Shown piece by piece: positions 45,336 to 54,855 of a stretch of DNA of 64,000 bases. Position numbers and translations under genes: made by a program. This DNA is from JBFLYC01 sp040756735 (lineage in GTDB: Bacteria > Bacillota > DSM-16504 > Desulfitibacterales > Desulfitibacteraceae): positions 1 to 64,000 of the forward strand of contig JBFLYC010000020.1 of NCBI GenBank assembly GCA_040756735.1. Reading direction: 5' to 3'. How positions within the stretch are numbered: position 1 is the stretch's first letter; each line of letters starts with the position of its first letter. Below the pieces are notes generated by a model. That model saw only the letters and a list, made by a program, of their open reading frames with translations, had not been told where the DNA came from and made no database searches.

Positions 45336-46304
45336 ATGACAAAAGTTTCTTCAGATAAAATTCAGATGGCTGTTCAGGCAGCACGTTTATACTATGAGTG
45401 CGATGAAAACCAGCAACAAATAGCCAAAAAACTAAATATTTCGCGGCCTCAGGTTTCCAGGTTGTTGAACCTGGCCCGGGAAGAAGGAATAGTGGAAATT
45501 AGAATTAACAGTCCCCTGGAAACTTACTCCAGGCTGGAAAATATTTTGTGTCATCACTTTGGTCTGAAACAGGTAATAGTTGTTCCAATGTCAACTACCG
45601 ATAGCAATTTGGTCAAAAAGAATCTGGCCAGGGTGACGGCTAATTTTTTAGATCAAATAGTGGAAAATGGCCAGATTATTGGTATTCCATGGGGTTCAAC
45701 CCTCAGTTATGTTGCCAAGTATTTGAAAGAACGGGAGACGAAGGATATCACTATCGTCCAGTTAAAGGGAGGAGTGGGGCGTATCTCCGGCAAAGTAGAT
45801 ACTTATCACCCGGTGATTACCTTCGCTCACAAGTTAAAAGCTACACCCTGTTTTTTACCGGCGCCAAGCATAGTTGACAACCTCCAAGTAAAGGAGATTC
45901 TAATGTCAGATGCCAAGATTAATGAAATACTGGAACTGGGAATAAAAGCAGATGTGGCTATTTATCCTATTGGCATTCCTGTGCCTGATTCAGTTTTGGT
46001 GCAGGCCGGATACTTTACCCAAGAAGAGATGATTACTCTGCAAGAAAAGGGAGCAGTGGGGGATATATGTTCACGGTATTTTCTTGCCAATGGAGAAATT
46101 GTTGACCAGGATTTAAATGACCGCACCATTGGCATTGAGCTGGACAAGCTCCAGCTGAAAAAGTATGCCATAGCCGTTGCCGGAGGCAAAGACCATGCTC
46201 CGGGAATTTTAGGAGCTTTACGAGGAAAGTATCTCAACACTTTGATTACCGATGAGGCAGCAGCTCTTGAGGTAATCAAGCTGGCGGGAATAAAATCTGG
46301 TTAA
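45336..46304 (+). CDS. deoR: DeoR, SorC-family deoxyribonucleoside regulator
   Basis: A 322-residue regulator. An N-terminal helix-turn-helix (NQQQIAKKLNISRPQVSRLLNLAREEG, residues about 25-50) is joined to a sugar-phosphate-binding SorC domain (GIPWGSTLSYVAKYL, LKGGVGR and a C-terminal GGKDHAPGILGALRGKYLNTLITDE). It is of the B. subtilis DeoR type, which represses dra-nupC-pdp until deoxyribose-5-phosphate binds. Its predicted targets here are the four composite operators at 21966, 25938, 36592 and 37535. AGAGGGTGAAAG precedes the ATG. Confidence 0.92.
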   Translation: MTKVSSDKIQMAVQAARLYYECDENQQQIAKKLNISRPQVSRLLNLAREEGIVEIRINSPLETYSRLENILCHHFGLKQVIVVPMSTTDSNLVKKNLARVTANFLDQIVENGQIIGIPWGSTLSYVAKYLKERETKDITIVQLKGGVGRISGKVDTYHPVITFAHKLKATPCFLPAPSIVDNLQVKEILMSDAKINEILELGIKADVAIYPIGIPVPDSVLVQAGYFTQEEMITLQEKGAVGDICSRYFLANGEIVDQDLNDRTIGIELDKLQLKKYAIAVAGGKDHAPGILGALRGKYLNTLITDEAAALEVIKLAGIKSG

Positions 46305-46313
46305 ATGAAAATT

Positions 46314-46345
46314 GCCCTTTACACCTTGTAGAACGTGCAAAGGGC
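46314..46345. terminator. bidirectional terminator between deoR and gdhA
   Basis: GCCCTTTACAC (46314-46324) pairs with GTGCAAAGGGC (46335-46345), with one mismatch, between two convergent genes. A near copy stands at 25538. Confidence 0.7.
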
Positions 46346-46361
46346 TGTACTTTTGATAAAA

Positions 46362-47699
46362 TCACCAGGCAATACCCTGGGCGTACATGGCATTGGCAAC
46401 TTTTAGGAACCCTGCAATATTGGCGCCAATAACCAGGTTATTTTCGTAGCCATATTCACGAGCTACCTGGCTAACATTTTTGTAAATATTGGACATGATT
46501 TGCTTTAACTTTGCATCCACTTCTTCAAAGGTCCATGAATATCTCATGCTGTTTTGGCTCATTTCCAGAGCTGAAGTAGCTACACCACCTGCATTTGCAG
46601 CTTTTGACGGGCCGAAAATAACTTTGTTTTTAAAGAACACTTCAATAGCTTCGGGGGTACAAGGCATATTTGCACCTTCTCCAACTGCATAGCAGCCATT
46701 AGCAACAAGTGTTTCAGCAGATTTTTCATCTATTTCATTTTCAATTGCACAAGGCAAAGCAATATCACATTTTACCGACCAGATTCCAGAACAACATTCA
46801 TGGAATTGAGCTTTGGGGTGATACTCAGTATAAGCACTAATTTCCTTTCTTTCCACATTTTTAATTCTTCTGATAGTATCAAGATTAATTCCTTCCGGAT
46901 CGTGTATGTATCCGTATTCTTCACTCATCGCAATAACTCTTGCTCCAAGTTCTTGAGCTTTTTCTGCAGCATGAGTTGCCACATTTCCGCAGCCGGAGAT
47001 GACAACTGATGACCCTTTGAACGATTTGCCTTTTGAATTTAAGGCTTCTTCCATGAAGTAACAAAGACCATAACCAGTAGCTTCTGTTCTAACAAGGCTT
47101 CCGCCCCACGTTAACCCTTTGCCGGTAAAAACACCGGTAAAGTTATTGCAGAGTTTCTTGTACATTCCAAACATATATCCTATTTCACGTCCGCCCACAC
47201 CAATGTCACCTGCAGGAACATCTGTGTTTTCACCAATATGTCTAAAAAGTTCGGTCATAAAGCTCTGGCAGAATCTCATTATTTCACCGTCAGATTTGCC
47301 TTTTGGGTCAAAATCACTTCCCCCTTTACCTCCACCGATTGGCAGTCCGGTTAAGGAGTTTTTGAAAATCTGTTCAAATCCAAGGAATTTAATGATGCTA
47401 TTATTTACAGATGGATGGAAACGAAGGCCTCCCTTATAAGGACCAATAGCGCTGTTAAACTCAACCCTGAAACCTCTGTTAACATGAACAACTCCATTAT
47501 CATCAACCCAGGGTACTCTGAACATTATTTGCCTTTCAGGTTCAACAATTCTTTCAAAGATACCTGCCTGCATCCATTCAGGATGTTTTTCAGCAACAAT
47601 ATCAAGGGATTCTAAAACTTCTCTCACTGCCTGGTGGAATTCAGGTTCATTTGGATTCCGCTTAATAACCTGTTCCATAACTTTACCTAAAAGTTTCAA
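46362..47699 (-). CDS. gdhA: NADP-type glutamate dehydrogenase
   Basis: A 445-residue hexameric-type GDH interconverting 2-oxoglutarate plus ammonia and glutamate. Conserved parts: YKGGLRFHPSVN, the catalytic-lysine region LPIGGGKGGSDFDPKGKSD, DVPAGDIGVGGREIGYMFG, and the dinucleotide loop VISGCGNVATHAAEKA. Length and motifs fit the bacterial NADP enzyme family; cofactor choice is inferred. TTG 47699 follows AAGGGGGAAG; an in-frame ATG seven codons later is a possible alternative. A TATAAT for the minus strand lies near 47785. Confidence 0.94.
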   Translation of the reverse strand: MKLLGKVMEQVIKRNPNEPEFHQAVREVLESLDIVAEKHPEWMQAGIFERIVEPERQIMFRVPWVDDNGVVHVNRGFRVEFNSAIGPYKGGLRFHPSVNNSIIKFLGFEQIFKNSLTGLPIGGGKGGSDFDPKGKSDGEIMRFCQSFMTELFRHIGENTDVPAGDIGVGGREIGYMFGMYKKLCNNFTGVFTGKGLTWGGSLVRTEATGYGLCYFMEEALNSKGKSFKGSSVVISGCGNVATHAAEKAQELGARVIAMSEEYGYIHDPEGINLDTIRRIKNVERKEISAYTEYHPKAQFHECCSGIWSVKCDIALPCAIENEIDEKSAETLVANGCYAVGEGANMPCTPEAIEVFFKNKVIFGPSKAANAGGVATSALEMSQNSMRYSWTFEEVDAKLKQIMSNIYKNVSQVAREYGYENNLVIGANIAGFLKVANAMYAQGIAW

Positions 47700-47864
47700 A
47701 ATAATCTTCCCCCTTCATTTTTTAATTTTATTTTTATTAAATTTATTTTATTAGATTTTGCCATTTGTGATTTCAAGAACATTATACTATTTTTTGTGGT
47801 ATTGTGTATATTGTATACTTTATTATTTCAAGAATTTTTTTTAATTCGGTAATAGGGTTATAAA

Positions 47865-50822
47865 CTATACTTTTGCTTTATAGACGATACCTGTAGAGCT
47901 TCTGCCATCAATTTTAACCAGAAAGGGCTCTTTACTTCGAATTAATTTCACATATTTGGTCTGTTTTAATACCGGCTTATCAAGGAGCCATGCCCAATCT
48001 ATTCTTTCTGTAACATCGCTTTCGTATTTGACATGAAGATATCCCATATTAAGAGATATCAAGTTATGATAAAAATGACTGCCCAGTGATGGTTCAGCTT
48101 GAAGATCCATCCTATCGGCTTCAATTACTACCCGAGCCTGGGACATTTGAGACCATGCCAGGGGGATCCCGAGCCAGCGGTCTGTCGTTCCCAATCTTCC
48201 AAACCCAATGAGAATGCATTTGCGATCTTCTTCAAATAATTGTCTATTTAGCTTTCCGATTTCGACAGCTATTTGCATGGTATTTTTCAGTTCAAAAAGG
48301 TTCGGATCCACAAAAATTATGTCATGAATGTCCTGATAGATGCCGTTGCCTATTGTGTGCAGACTGGTGCATAATATTTCCTGATAATTGTCGGATTCTA
48401 TTTTCACCTGAACAGGTTCTTTCCCTACTACCATTGGTCTAATCTGCAAGAAGTAAAATTCCTTCGGTTTGGTGTTGTCTTTAGGAATATTTACTGCAAA
48501 TTCGATTTCAACTTCAGAACCAAAAGCCTGTTTCCCCAAGTCGGTTAAATCTTTGATTATTTTCGTCAAGGGCAGCAGTCCGTGTTTGAGAATGGGAGAA
48601 AAGGTTATCAGCTTGGGGCCCTTGATATTAATATTATCAAAGATACAATCATTCTCTGGAGAATAGGTGCTCCCCACATATTTTAACGTATGGTCTTCTT
48701 CAGCTTTAGAGAGAGAAAGCTTTTCATAATTGCGACCATCATCAAAGCCAAGCTCAATATTAGATGAGTTATACAGATTTAATGCATAAAATGTAGATTG
48801 GGACTTTTTCAAGAAATCACCCGGATTTGCATAAGGTGGATTCATCTTGGGATAAGCAGGTGAAAAGCGGTATACCTGTCCACCCTCAACAATTATCTTT
48901 CCAAATCCCAGGGCTAGGCTGACTATACCGTCTTCTGGCTTCATATGAGAGTATGGATAGAAATTATATGATTGAGCCACCCCTGATACGACTGGATAGT
49001 AGTAGTCTCCATACTGTTCACCAATCAATTCCTGAATTATAACAGCCATTCTTTCCTCTTCAATACGAATATCTGCATTTTTGGCATACTGTCTGGGGGA
49101 ATTGTAAAAAACCGAAGCGTAAACAAGCTTGACTGCATCAGAAATTTGCTTGAATCTGACAGCTGTATCGGGATGATTGTTAGGTAAAAGGTATGTTTTA
49201 TAAATCCCCGCAAAAGGTAACAGCTGTGAGTCTTCAAGAATGCTTGACGATCGAATTGCCAGAGGATAGTTGGCATATTGGATGAGAGTATATAAATTCC
49301 TGCTGATTCTGTCTGGAAGTTCAGCTTCCAGGAATTTTTGGGCTATAGCCTCTTCACTGCTTGAACTAGCCGTAAAATCATACAGCTTGTTGTTTTCCAT
49401 AAACTCTTCAAAGATTTCACTGCAGACCACAAAAGTAAGGGGTGTCTTTATGTTGATTCCCGGATATTTATCCACCAATTTTGATTCTGCAAGCAGGTGA
49501 TTAAAAAACGCAATTCCCCTGGCTTTCCCCCCCAGAGAACCACTACCAAGCTTAATAAAAGTGTTTTCCATATCCATTTTTGAAAGGCCAAAATCAAGGA
49601 TTATACCGGACCTATATCTCTTAAAATAATCCTTAAGTTTGTTAAGAAGCAGCTCTCTGAGCTCAGAAACACTGGAAAGGGTTTTCACATCAACCCGCCT
49701 CAGTTCTTCTGCAGTTTCAAATTCTGCACGGGCCCTGAACCATCTGGAAAAATGGTTATTGAGCGCATGATAGTAAAGGCTTTCATCGGGAAGATTGGGA
49801 ATGATTTTTTCTAATTCAGTTATATCCGTGGCTTCAGTAATTACTCTTCCGTCTGGATATTTAAAAATAAAATTGCCAAAACCATAGTTTTCTAGAATAA
49901 ATGTCCTGAGCTCAAATAGCAGGTTAGGTGAGTTCTTGTCCAGATAATTCACATTAATTTGTTTCGCTTTTTCAGCATTTTCCTTTTCTTCTGATTGCAG
50001 CAGCAATGGCAGGTCAGGGGTTATTTCGTTAACTTTTTGGATCAGTTCAATACCTGCGTACGGGTTTACTTTGCCATCCTGCGGGAAACGAACGTCTGAA
50101 ATAACGCCGAGCAGGTTGTGTCGATATTTCTCAATAATGGCCATGGCTTCTTCATAGGTTTCAGCAAGCAGTATTTTAGGCCTGGCCCTGACCCGAAGGA
50201 GTCTATGAGTGCTGTTTACAGCATGTGACACTAAATACCTCGTCTGTTTCATAATCTCAGTATATATGATGGAGAGAAATTGTGAGTAGTAAACAGGTGA
50301 ATCCTCTACAACAAGGATCACCTGGACTCCCTGCCCGCAATCATCTTCCACGTTCTTGCGGTCTTCTACATACTTAATTATAGCCACCAAAATTTTGCTG
50401 TCTCCGGACCAGTGAAAAACCCTGTCAATGGCTTTATTTTCCCTTACCTGGTTAATCATTTCCGGAGTCAATCTTTCATAAGACAGCATAACCACAGATA
50501 ATTCAGGGTACAGGTCTTTGACTTTTTTCCCAAACTCCAAGGGGCTCATGTCACTGATGCGGGACATTGTTATGACAAGATGGTATGTCCTTTTCCGAAG
50601 CGCCTCGAAGGCTTCCTGTGCACATGAAACTCTGTGAATCCTCGGCACAAAATAAATAAGTAAATCATAATACTCATTATAAATCCTTTCCGACAAACGG
50701 CCGTCTTCTTCAAGGACAAAACCGTCATATGATGTGGATACAATAAGTATTTCGGTGACCCTAAATTTCATTAGGTCATGAAAACTTAAAGATTTTGTGT
50801 TCGTACGGCCGAATTGCTGCAT
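47865..50822 (-). CDS. receiver-like domains fused to a PEP/pyruvate-binding (PPDK N-terminal) domain
   Basis: A 985-residue cytoplasmic protein. Residues about 20-150 resemble a degenerate receiver, and 165-320 a second one (VILVVEDSPVY... with the putative phospho-acceptor in VISDVRFPQDG). After a linker, residues 420-860 carry the ATP-grasp-like PEP synthase/PPDK N-terminal module: LGSGSLGGKARGIAFFNHLL, YPLAIRSSSILEDSQLLPFAG and FYFLQIRPM. The swivelling phosphohistidine domain and PEP-binding barrel of true PEP synthases are not seen, so it is probably not a PEP synthase but a nucleotide-driven signalling or kinase-like protein. ATG 50822 follows AAGGGGGGGA; an in-frame TTG lies seven codons upstream. 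Confidence 0.75.
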   Translation of the reverse strand: MQQFGRTNTKSLSFHDLMKFRVTEILIVSTSYDGFVLEEDGRLSERIYNEYYDLLIYFVPRIHRVSCAQEAFEALRKRTYHLVITMSRISDMSPLEFGKKVKDLYPELSVVMLSYERLTPEMINQVRENKAIDRVFHWSGDSKILVAIIKYVEDRKNVEDDCGQGVQVILVVEDSPVYYSQFLSIIYTEIMKQTRYLVSHAVNSTHRLLRVRARPKILLAETYEEAMAIIEKYRHNLLGVISDVRFPQDGKVNPYAGIELIQKVNEITPDLPLLLQSEEKENAEKAKQINVNYLDKNSPNLLFELRTFILENYGFGNFIFKYPDGRVITEATDITELEKIIPNLPDESLYYHALNNHFSRWFRARAEFETAEELRRVDVKTLSSVSELRELLLNKLKDYFKRYRSGIILDFGLSKMDMENTFIKLGSGSLGGKARGIAFFNHLLAESKLVDKYPGINIKTPLTFVVCSEIFEEFMENNKLYDFTASSSSEEAIAQKFLEAELPDRISRNLYTLIQYANYPLAIRSSSILEDSQLLPFAGIYKTYLLPNNHPDTAVRFKQISDAVKLVYASVFYNSPRQYAKNADIRIEEERMAVIIQELIGEQYGDYYYPVVSGVAQSYNFYPYSHMKPEDGIVSLALGFGKIIVEGGQVYRFSPAYPKMNPPYANPGDFLKKSQSTFYALNLYNSSNIELGFDDGRNYEKLSLSKAEEDHTLKYVGSTYSPENDCIFDNINIKGPKLITFSPILKHGLLPLTKIIKDLTDLGKQAFGSEVEIEFAVNIPKDNTKPKEFYFLQIRPMVVGKEPVQVKIESDNYQEILCTSLHTIGNGIYQDIHDIIFVDPNLFELKNTMQIAVEIGKLNRQLFEEDRKCILIGFGRLGTTDRWLGIPLAWSQMSQARVVIEADRMDLQAEPSLGSHFYHNLISLNMGYLHVKYESDVTERIDWAWLLDKPVLKQTKYVKLIRSKEPFLVKIDGRSSTGIVYKAKV

Positions 50823-51144
50823 GCTGTCCCCCCCTTGTCGCAAGTTTTGTACTTATATTATAAACACATATTAGTATTTCGTTAAATCTGCAGCAAATTC
50901 ATTGATTTATTAAAAAATTAGATGAGTGTACAGGGGATTCCTTTTATATACTAGTATACTTTTGACTTTTTTTACAAAGATCATATTCTTTAGGTATGCA
51001 CATTATTTAATGGTCCTTAATTTTGTATATAAGATTATGTATACTTTTAATAAATGTAATTTTATGCAGGAAAATTTGTCACAAAAAAAGAAGATATAAA
51101 TAGCCTATAAGAGAGAAATCCAAATTGGAAGGGAGTTAGGCTAA
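50823..51144. other. divergent regulatory gap with GTATAC palindromes
   Basis: No gene is seen in these 322 bp. A perfect 12-bp palindrome TATACTAGTATA lies at 50947-50958, and a further GTATACTTTT at 51034-51043. Similar TGTATACTTTAT stands upstream of gdhA near 47811-47822. The gap must hold promoters for the receiver/PEP-binding gene (minus) and the CBS gene (plus), but I cannot place them securely. Confidence 0.35.
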
Positions 51145-51573
51145 ATGATAATTCCATTTTTTCTTACACCCAAGCAAGAGGTTGTGTTTTTGTCTTACCG
51201 CTCCACTATGAGGCAAGCTTTGGAAAAAATGGAGCACCACAGGTATTCTGCTATTCCTATTATTGATGATAAAGGGAAATATGTGGGAACCATTACTGAG
51301 GGTGACCTCCTGTGGAAGATAAAAAACACTCCTGGATTAAGCTTTGAAAACACTCACAAAATTCCTTTAGCCGAAGTGCCTAGACATATGCAAAATAAAC
51401 CTGTAAGTATTAATGCTAAAATTGATGGGTTGTTGAGACTTGCTGCAACACAGAATTTTGTGCCGGTTGTGGATGATAACGGGGTATTTATTGGTATTGT
51501 AAAAAGAAGTGACATAATTGAACACTGTGCTAAAATGATAGATGACAGGCGGGAAAAAGGGCAGGCTTCTTAA
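51145..51573 (+). CDS. CBS-domain pair protein
   Basis: A 142-residue stand-alone Bateman module: CBS1 about 8-65 (STMRQALEKMEHHRYSAIPIIDD...YVGTITEGDLLW) and CBS2 about 80-135 (FVPVVDDNGVFIGIVKRSDII). Such modules bind adenosine nucleotides and modulate a partner. No partner domain is fused. It is followed after 42 bp by the membrane protease gene, perhaps co-transcribed, and is divergent from the receiver/PEP-binding gene. GGAAGGGAG precedes the ATG. Confidence 0.85.
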   Translation: MIIPFFLTPKQEVVFLSYRSTMRQALEKMEHHRYSAIPIIDDKGKYVGTITEGDLLWKIKNTPGLSFENTHKIPLAEVPRHMQNKPVSINAKIDGLLRLAATQNFVPVVDDNGVFIGIVKRSDIIEHCAKMIDDRREKGQAS

Positions 51574-51615
51574 GGCCAAACCTGCCAATTCTTACTGGGG
51601 TTAGGAGGGGCAATC

Positions 51616-52440
51616 ATGGACAAGAATTCAGAGTATTGGAAAGTCCAGTTAACCCCCAAGCATAAAGAGCAGTTGGACTTGGATTTGATAGATGAACTTA
51701 ATCAAGACATGGATTTATTTGATGATGAAGTGGAAAGCGCCAAGGCAAAGAAGCCAATAGTTGTTAGGTTGATTGGCTTTTTAACAGCCTTGGCGTTTTT
51801 GTTAATTGTTCTTGGTGGTTATCTGAAGGTGTTTACTCTTCCACCCCTTGATTTTTTGGCAAAATCAAGAGAATTAGCCAAAATATCACAGGTACATGAA
51901 CTCAGAGAGGCTGTAGTTACAGTAAAGGCCCTTAACAGGCAGGGAACAGGTTTTAATATTGATTCTCAAGGGTTGATTGTAACCAATTATCACGTGGTCC
52001 GGGATGCTAGGCTTGTTTTTGTCGGTTTTGCAGATGGTACAATTCATGGTGTAAAAGAAGCTATACATTTTCCGGAGGTAGATCTTGCCTTGCTGGATAT
52101 TGCCGGGGATAATCTTCCTGTTCTAGCTTTGGAAAATGAGAATAACATGAAAACAGGGGATAAAGTCATAGTGATAGGAAACCCCCTGGGGTTTCCCCAG
52201 GTTGTGAAAGAAGGAGAGGTAGTTGGCCAGATCAGGCTGCAGGGCTGGGAGGACCCGGTCATAATGATTAAAGGGCCTATCTATTCCGGAAGCAGCGGCA
52301 GTCCGGTTTTTAATGAAGAGGGCACGGTTGTGGCCGTGGTTTTTGGCACTTTAAAACAGCAGGCCAACAGTGAGCAGGTGGAAAACATTGGTCTTGCTGT
52401 ACCTATAAACCAGCTTAAAGCTCGTTTTCATCGTCAATAA
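51616..52440 (+). CDS. membrane-anchored trypsin-like serine protease
   Basis: A 274-residue protein: a cytoplasmic N-terminus of about 45 acidic residues, one transmembrane helix (LIGFLTALAFLLIVLGGYL, about 50-68), then an extracytoplasmic S1C (HtrA-like) protease domain. The catalytic triad is His in VTNYHVV, Asp in EVDLALLDI and Ser in SGSSGSPVF. There is no PDZ domain, so it is shorter than DegP/HtrA and may not form the usual regulated trimer. AGGAGGGG precedes the ATG. Its last 26 bases overlap the convergent pcm gene. Confidence 0.87.
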   Translation: MDKNSEYWKVQLTPKHKEQLDLDLIDELNQDMDLFDDEVESAKAKKPIVVRLIGFLTALAFLLIVLGGYLKVFTLPPLDFLAKSRELAKISQVHELREAVVTVKALNRQGTGFNIDSQGLIVTNYHVVRDARLVFVGFADGTIHGVKEAIHFPEVDLALLDIAGDNLPVLALENENNMKTGDKVIVIGNPLGFPQVVKEGEVVGQIRLQGWEDPVIMIKGPIYSGSSGSPVFNEEGTVVAVVFGTLKQQANSEQVENIGLAVPINQLKARFHRQ

Positions 52441-53053
52441 ATGGTACAAAGGCAAATCCAGGGAATAGTTCCTTCTCGTATTTATCTTCTGCATGTTTGT
52501 GCAGCAGCACTATATGCCCATACAGGTCACTTAAAGGTATAACCAGTTTGCCTCCTGGTTTTAACTGGTGTTTTAAAAGGGGAGGAATGGTGGGTGCTGC
52601 AGCATTGACCAAGATTCTATCAAAGGGTGCATGCTCAGGCCAGCCTTTTGCCCCATTTCCTTCTCGAAAATGCACATTGGTGTATGCCAGGTTTTTCAAG
52701 TTATTTTCTCCATATTCTTTCAGTCCTTTAATCCTTTCAATGGCAAATACTTTGCCTTGCTTTCCAACAATTTCTGCAAGCAAGGCTGTTGTCCAGCCAG
52801 AACCCGAACCCACATCTAATACCTTGTTATCCTTCTGGGGTTGTAATAGTTCCAACATAAAAGCGACGGTTAGAGGTTGAGAAATGGTTTGGTTCTCTCC
52901 AACAGGCAGGGGGCGGTCTTCATAAGCTCTGTCCATATACTCAGGAAGAATAAACTTACTTCTGTCCACTTTTAAGAAAGCTTCTTTAATAGCAGGAGTT
53001 TTTAATATTTTTTTATTTTCAAGGCTTTCCACTAATTTTTCTAACGAATACAT
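52415..53053 (-). CDS. pcm: protein-L-isoaspartate O-methyltransferase
   Basis: A 212-residue repair enzyme using S-adenosylmethionine to methylate abnormal isoaspartyl residues. Signatures: RPLPVGENQTISQP (active-site motif pre-I), VLDVGSGSGWTTALLA (SAM motif I), FDRILVNAAAPTIP (motif II) and LKPGGKLVIPL (motif III). GGAGGA precedes the ATG at 53053. Its 3' end overlaps the protease gene tail-to-tail by 26 bases. Confidence 0.93.
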   Translation of the reverse strand: MYSLEKLVESLENKKILKTPAIKEAFLKVDRSKFILPEYMDRAYEDRPLPVGENQTISQPLTVAFMLELLQPQKDNKVLDVGSGSGWTTALLAEIVGKQGKVFAIERIKGLKEYGENNLKNLAYTNVHFREGNGAKGWPEHAPFDRILVNAAAPTIPPLLKHQLKPGGKLVIPLSDLYGHIVLLHKHAEDKYEKELFPGFAFVPFIDDENEL

Positions 53054-53309
53054 AGGATTCCTCCAAAAAAATATTAATCTGCTTACTTCTATTTTATCCC
53101 AAAAATTACTTTGCCTAAATCTAAAATCTAAAATATACCAAAAATTTTTATCACCCGTATCAGGTTATTTGTAGGATTGTGTCTGCAATTTGTCGAATAT
53201 AACAAAAAGCCCTTTACTACATGATATTGAAGTAGATGAAGGGGGCAGGTTTTAAAAGATTGGAAATTGGTTATAGGTTATAGGTAATAAATAGTTGGAG
53301 GGGTATGAC

Positions 53310-54644
53310 ATGAAAAAAGTATTTGTGTTAGATACCAGTGTTTTACTGCAAGATCCCAATTCACTCTTTGCTTTTGAAGACAATGACCTTGTTATACCTG
53401 CAGTGGTTTTGGAAGAGATTGATAACAAAAAGAGATTAGGGGATGACTTGGGAAGAAATGCTCGTCAGGTGTCCAGGGCTCTGGATAAAATGCGAAAGTT
53501 GGGGCAGCTTAATACCGGGGTTGAGTTAGAAGGTGGAGGAACCTTAAGAATCGAGCTCAATCACAAGTATTCTCAGGTGTTGCAAGAGCATTTCCACGAG
53601 GCATCAAACGATAACAGAATTCTTACTGTTGCCCTTAATCTGCTTAAGGAGGAAGGGAAGAAGCAATACCCCCAGAAGGTGATTTTAGTTAGCAATGATG
53701 CTTTGATGAGAGTAAAAGCCGATGCTATTGGCGTTCCTGCCCAGGAATACCTTTCAGATAAGGTTATTAAAAGCCAAGATCTTTTCACAGGGTATAGAGT
53801 GGTTAATGCAGAGCCCGCTTTAATTGATACGTTTTATGCCCAGAAAGGACTCGGCATTGATATTGAGCCCTTTAATAAAATGGAGATATATCCTCATGAA
53901 TTTTTGATTATTAAAGATATGTATGGCTCCTCAAAATCCGCCCTTGCTTACTACAATCCCGAAAAACATGTGTTAGAACATCTCTATCTGGCAGATAAAG
54001 ATGTCTGGGGTATCCACGCAAGGAATACCCAGCAAAAAATGGCCTATCAACTATTATTGAATGACAACATTCCCCTTGTTACTTTAACCGGCAGGGCTGG
54101 AACCGGAAAAACTCTGCTTGCCTTGGCTGTAGGTCTGTATAAGACAGAAGAGCTTGGTTTGTTTAAAAAACTGCTGGTGGCCAGGCCAATTATTCCCATG
54201 GGCAGGGAAATTGGCTTTTTGCCAGGGGATAAAGAAGAAAAACTAAGACCCTGGATGCAGCCTATTTTTGATAACATGGAGTTCATTTTTGGAACACATA
54301 AGGAAGGAAGGATTGAAGATATCATGGCCGGGTTAAAAAGGGTGCAGGTGGAGGCGCTGACCTTTATTCGCGGCAGAACCCTGCCAAAGCAGTTTATTAT
54401 TATTGATGAAGCGCAAAACCTAACTAAACATGAAGTTAAAACAATTGTTTCAAGGGTTGGCGAAGGGAGCAAAATTGTGCTGGTGGGTGACCCCGAGCAG
54501 ATAGATCACCCCTACCTGGATTTTAGCAACAATGGCTTAACCTATATTGTCGAGAAGTTTAAGGATAATACTCTAGCTGGGCATGTTACTTTAGAAAAGG
54601 GAGAGCGCTCACCGCTGGCTCAGCTTGCAGCAGACATCCTTTAA
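53310..54644 (+). CDS. phoH: PIN-PhoH ATPase (YlaK-like)
   Basis: A 444-residue protein with an N-terminal PIN nuclease domain (VFVLDTSVLLQDP, VVLEEIDNKKR, NDNRILTVALNL-like acidic residues, VSNDALMRVKA) and a C-terminal PhoH P-loop domain: LTGRAGTGKTLLALA (Walker A), RPIIPMGREIGFLPGD, FIIIDEAQN (Walker B) and the VGDPEQID sensor. Related PhoH2 proteins are RNA helicase/ribonucleases. An in-frame TTG at 53295 exists, but GGAGGGG sets the ATG at 53310. The phosphate link of the family is historical; no Pho box was seen here. Confidence 0.92.
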   Translation: MKKVFVLDTSVLLQDPNSLFAFEDNDLVIPAVVLEEIDNKKRLGDDLGRNARQVSRALDKMRKLGQLNTGVELEGGGTLRIELNHKYSQVLQEHFHEASNDNRILTVALNLLKEEGKKQYPQKVILVSNDALMRVKADAIGVPAQEYLSDKVIKSQDLFTGYRVVNAEPALIDTFYAQKGLGIDIEPFNKMEIYPHEFLIIKDMYGSSKSALAYYNPEKHVLEHLYLADKDVWGIHARNTQQKMAYQLLLNDNIPLVTLTGRAGTGKTLLALAVGLYKTEELGLFKKLLVARPIIPMGREIGFLPGDKEEKLRPWMQPIFDNMEFIFGTHKEGRIEDIMAGLKRVQVEALTFIRGRTLPKQFIIIDEAQNLTKHEVKTIVSRVGEGSKIVLVGDPEQIDHPYLDFSNNGLTYIVEKFKDNTLAGHVTLEKGERSPLAQLAADIL

Positions 54645-54647
54645 GTA

Positions 54648-54855
54648 TCGGGGGACAGCTGAATCGGAGACAGTTCTCCTGAATCGGGTTGAATCGGGGG
54701 ACGGCAACGATTCGGGGACACTTCTCCTGAATCGGGGTGAATCTGAATCGGGGGACGGTTCTTCGATTCAAAAAAATGAATCGGAGAACCGTCCCCTGAT
54801 TCAAAAAAATGAATCGGAGAACCGTCCCCTGATTCACCCTGATTCACTGATTCAT
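54648..54855. repeat. block of GGGGACGGTTC/GAACCGTCCCC repeats with a 33-bp tandem copy
   Basis: Between phoH and the C69 gene, the words GAATCGGGGGACGG and its complement GAACCGTCCCCTGATTC recur. A 33-bp unit at 54765-54797 is repeated exactly at 54798-54830 (each starts GATTCAAAAAAATGAATCGG). Inverted copies can fold into long hairpins. The core word is shared with the element at 21161-21302, so this is a dispersed repeat family of the genome. It may serve as the phoH terminator. Confidence 0.75.

Noticed and set aside
53110..53295. Short direct repeats AAATCTAAA and GGTTATAGGTTATAGG before phoH
   Set aside because: Too short and AT-rich to support an operator or mobile-element call.
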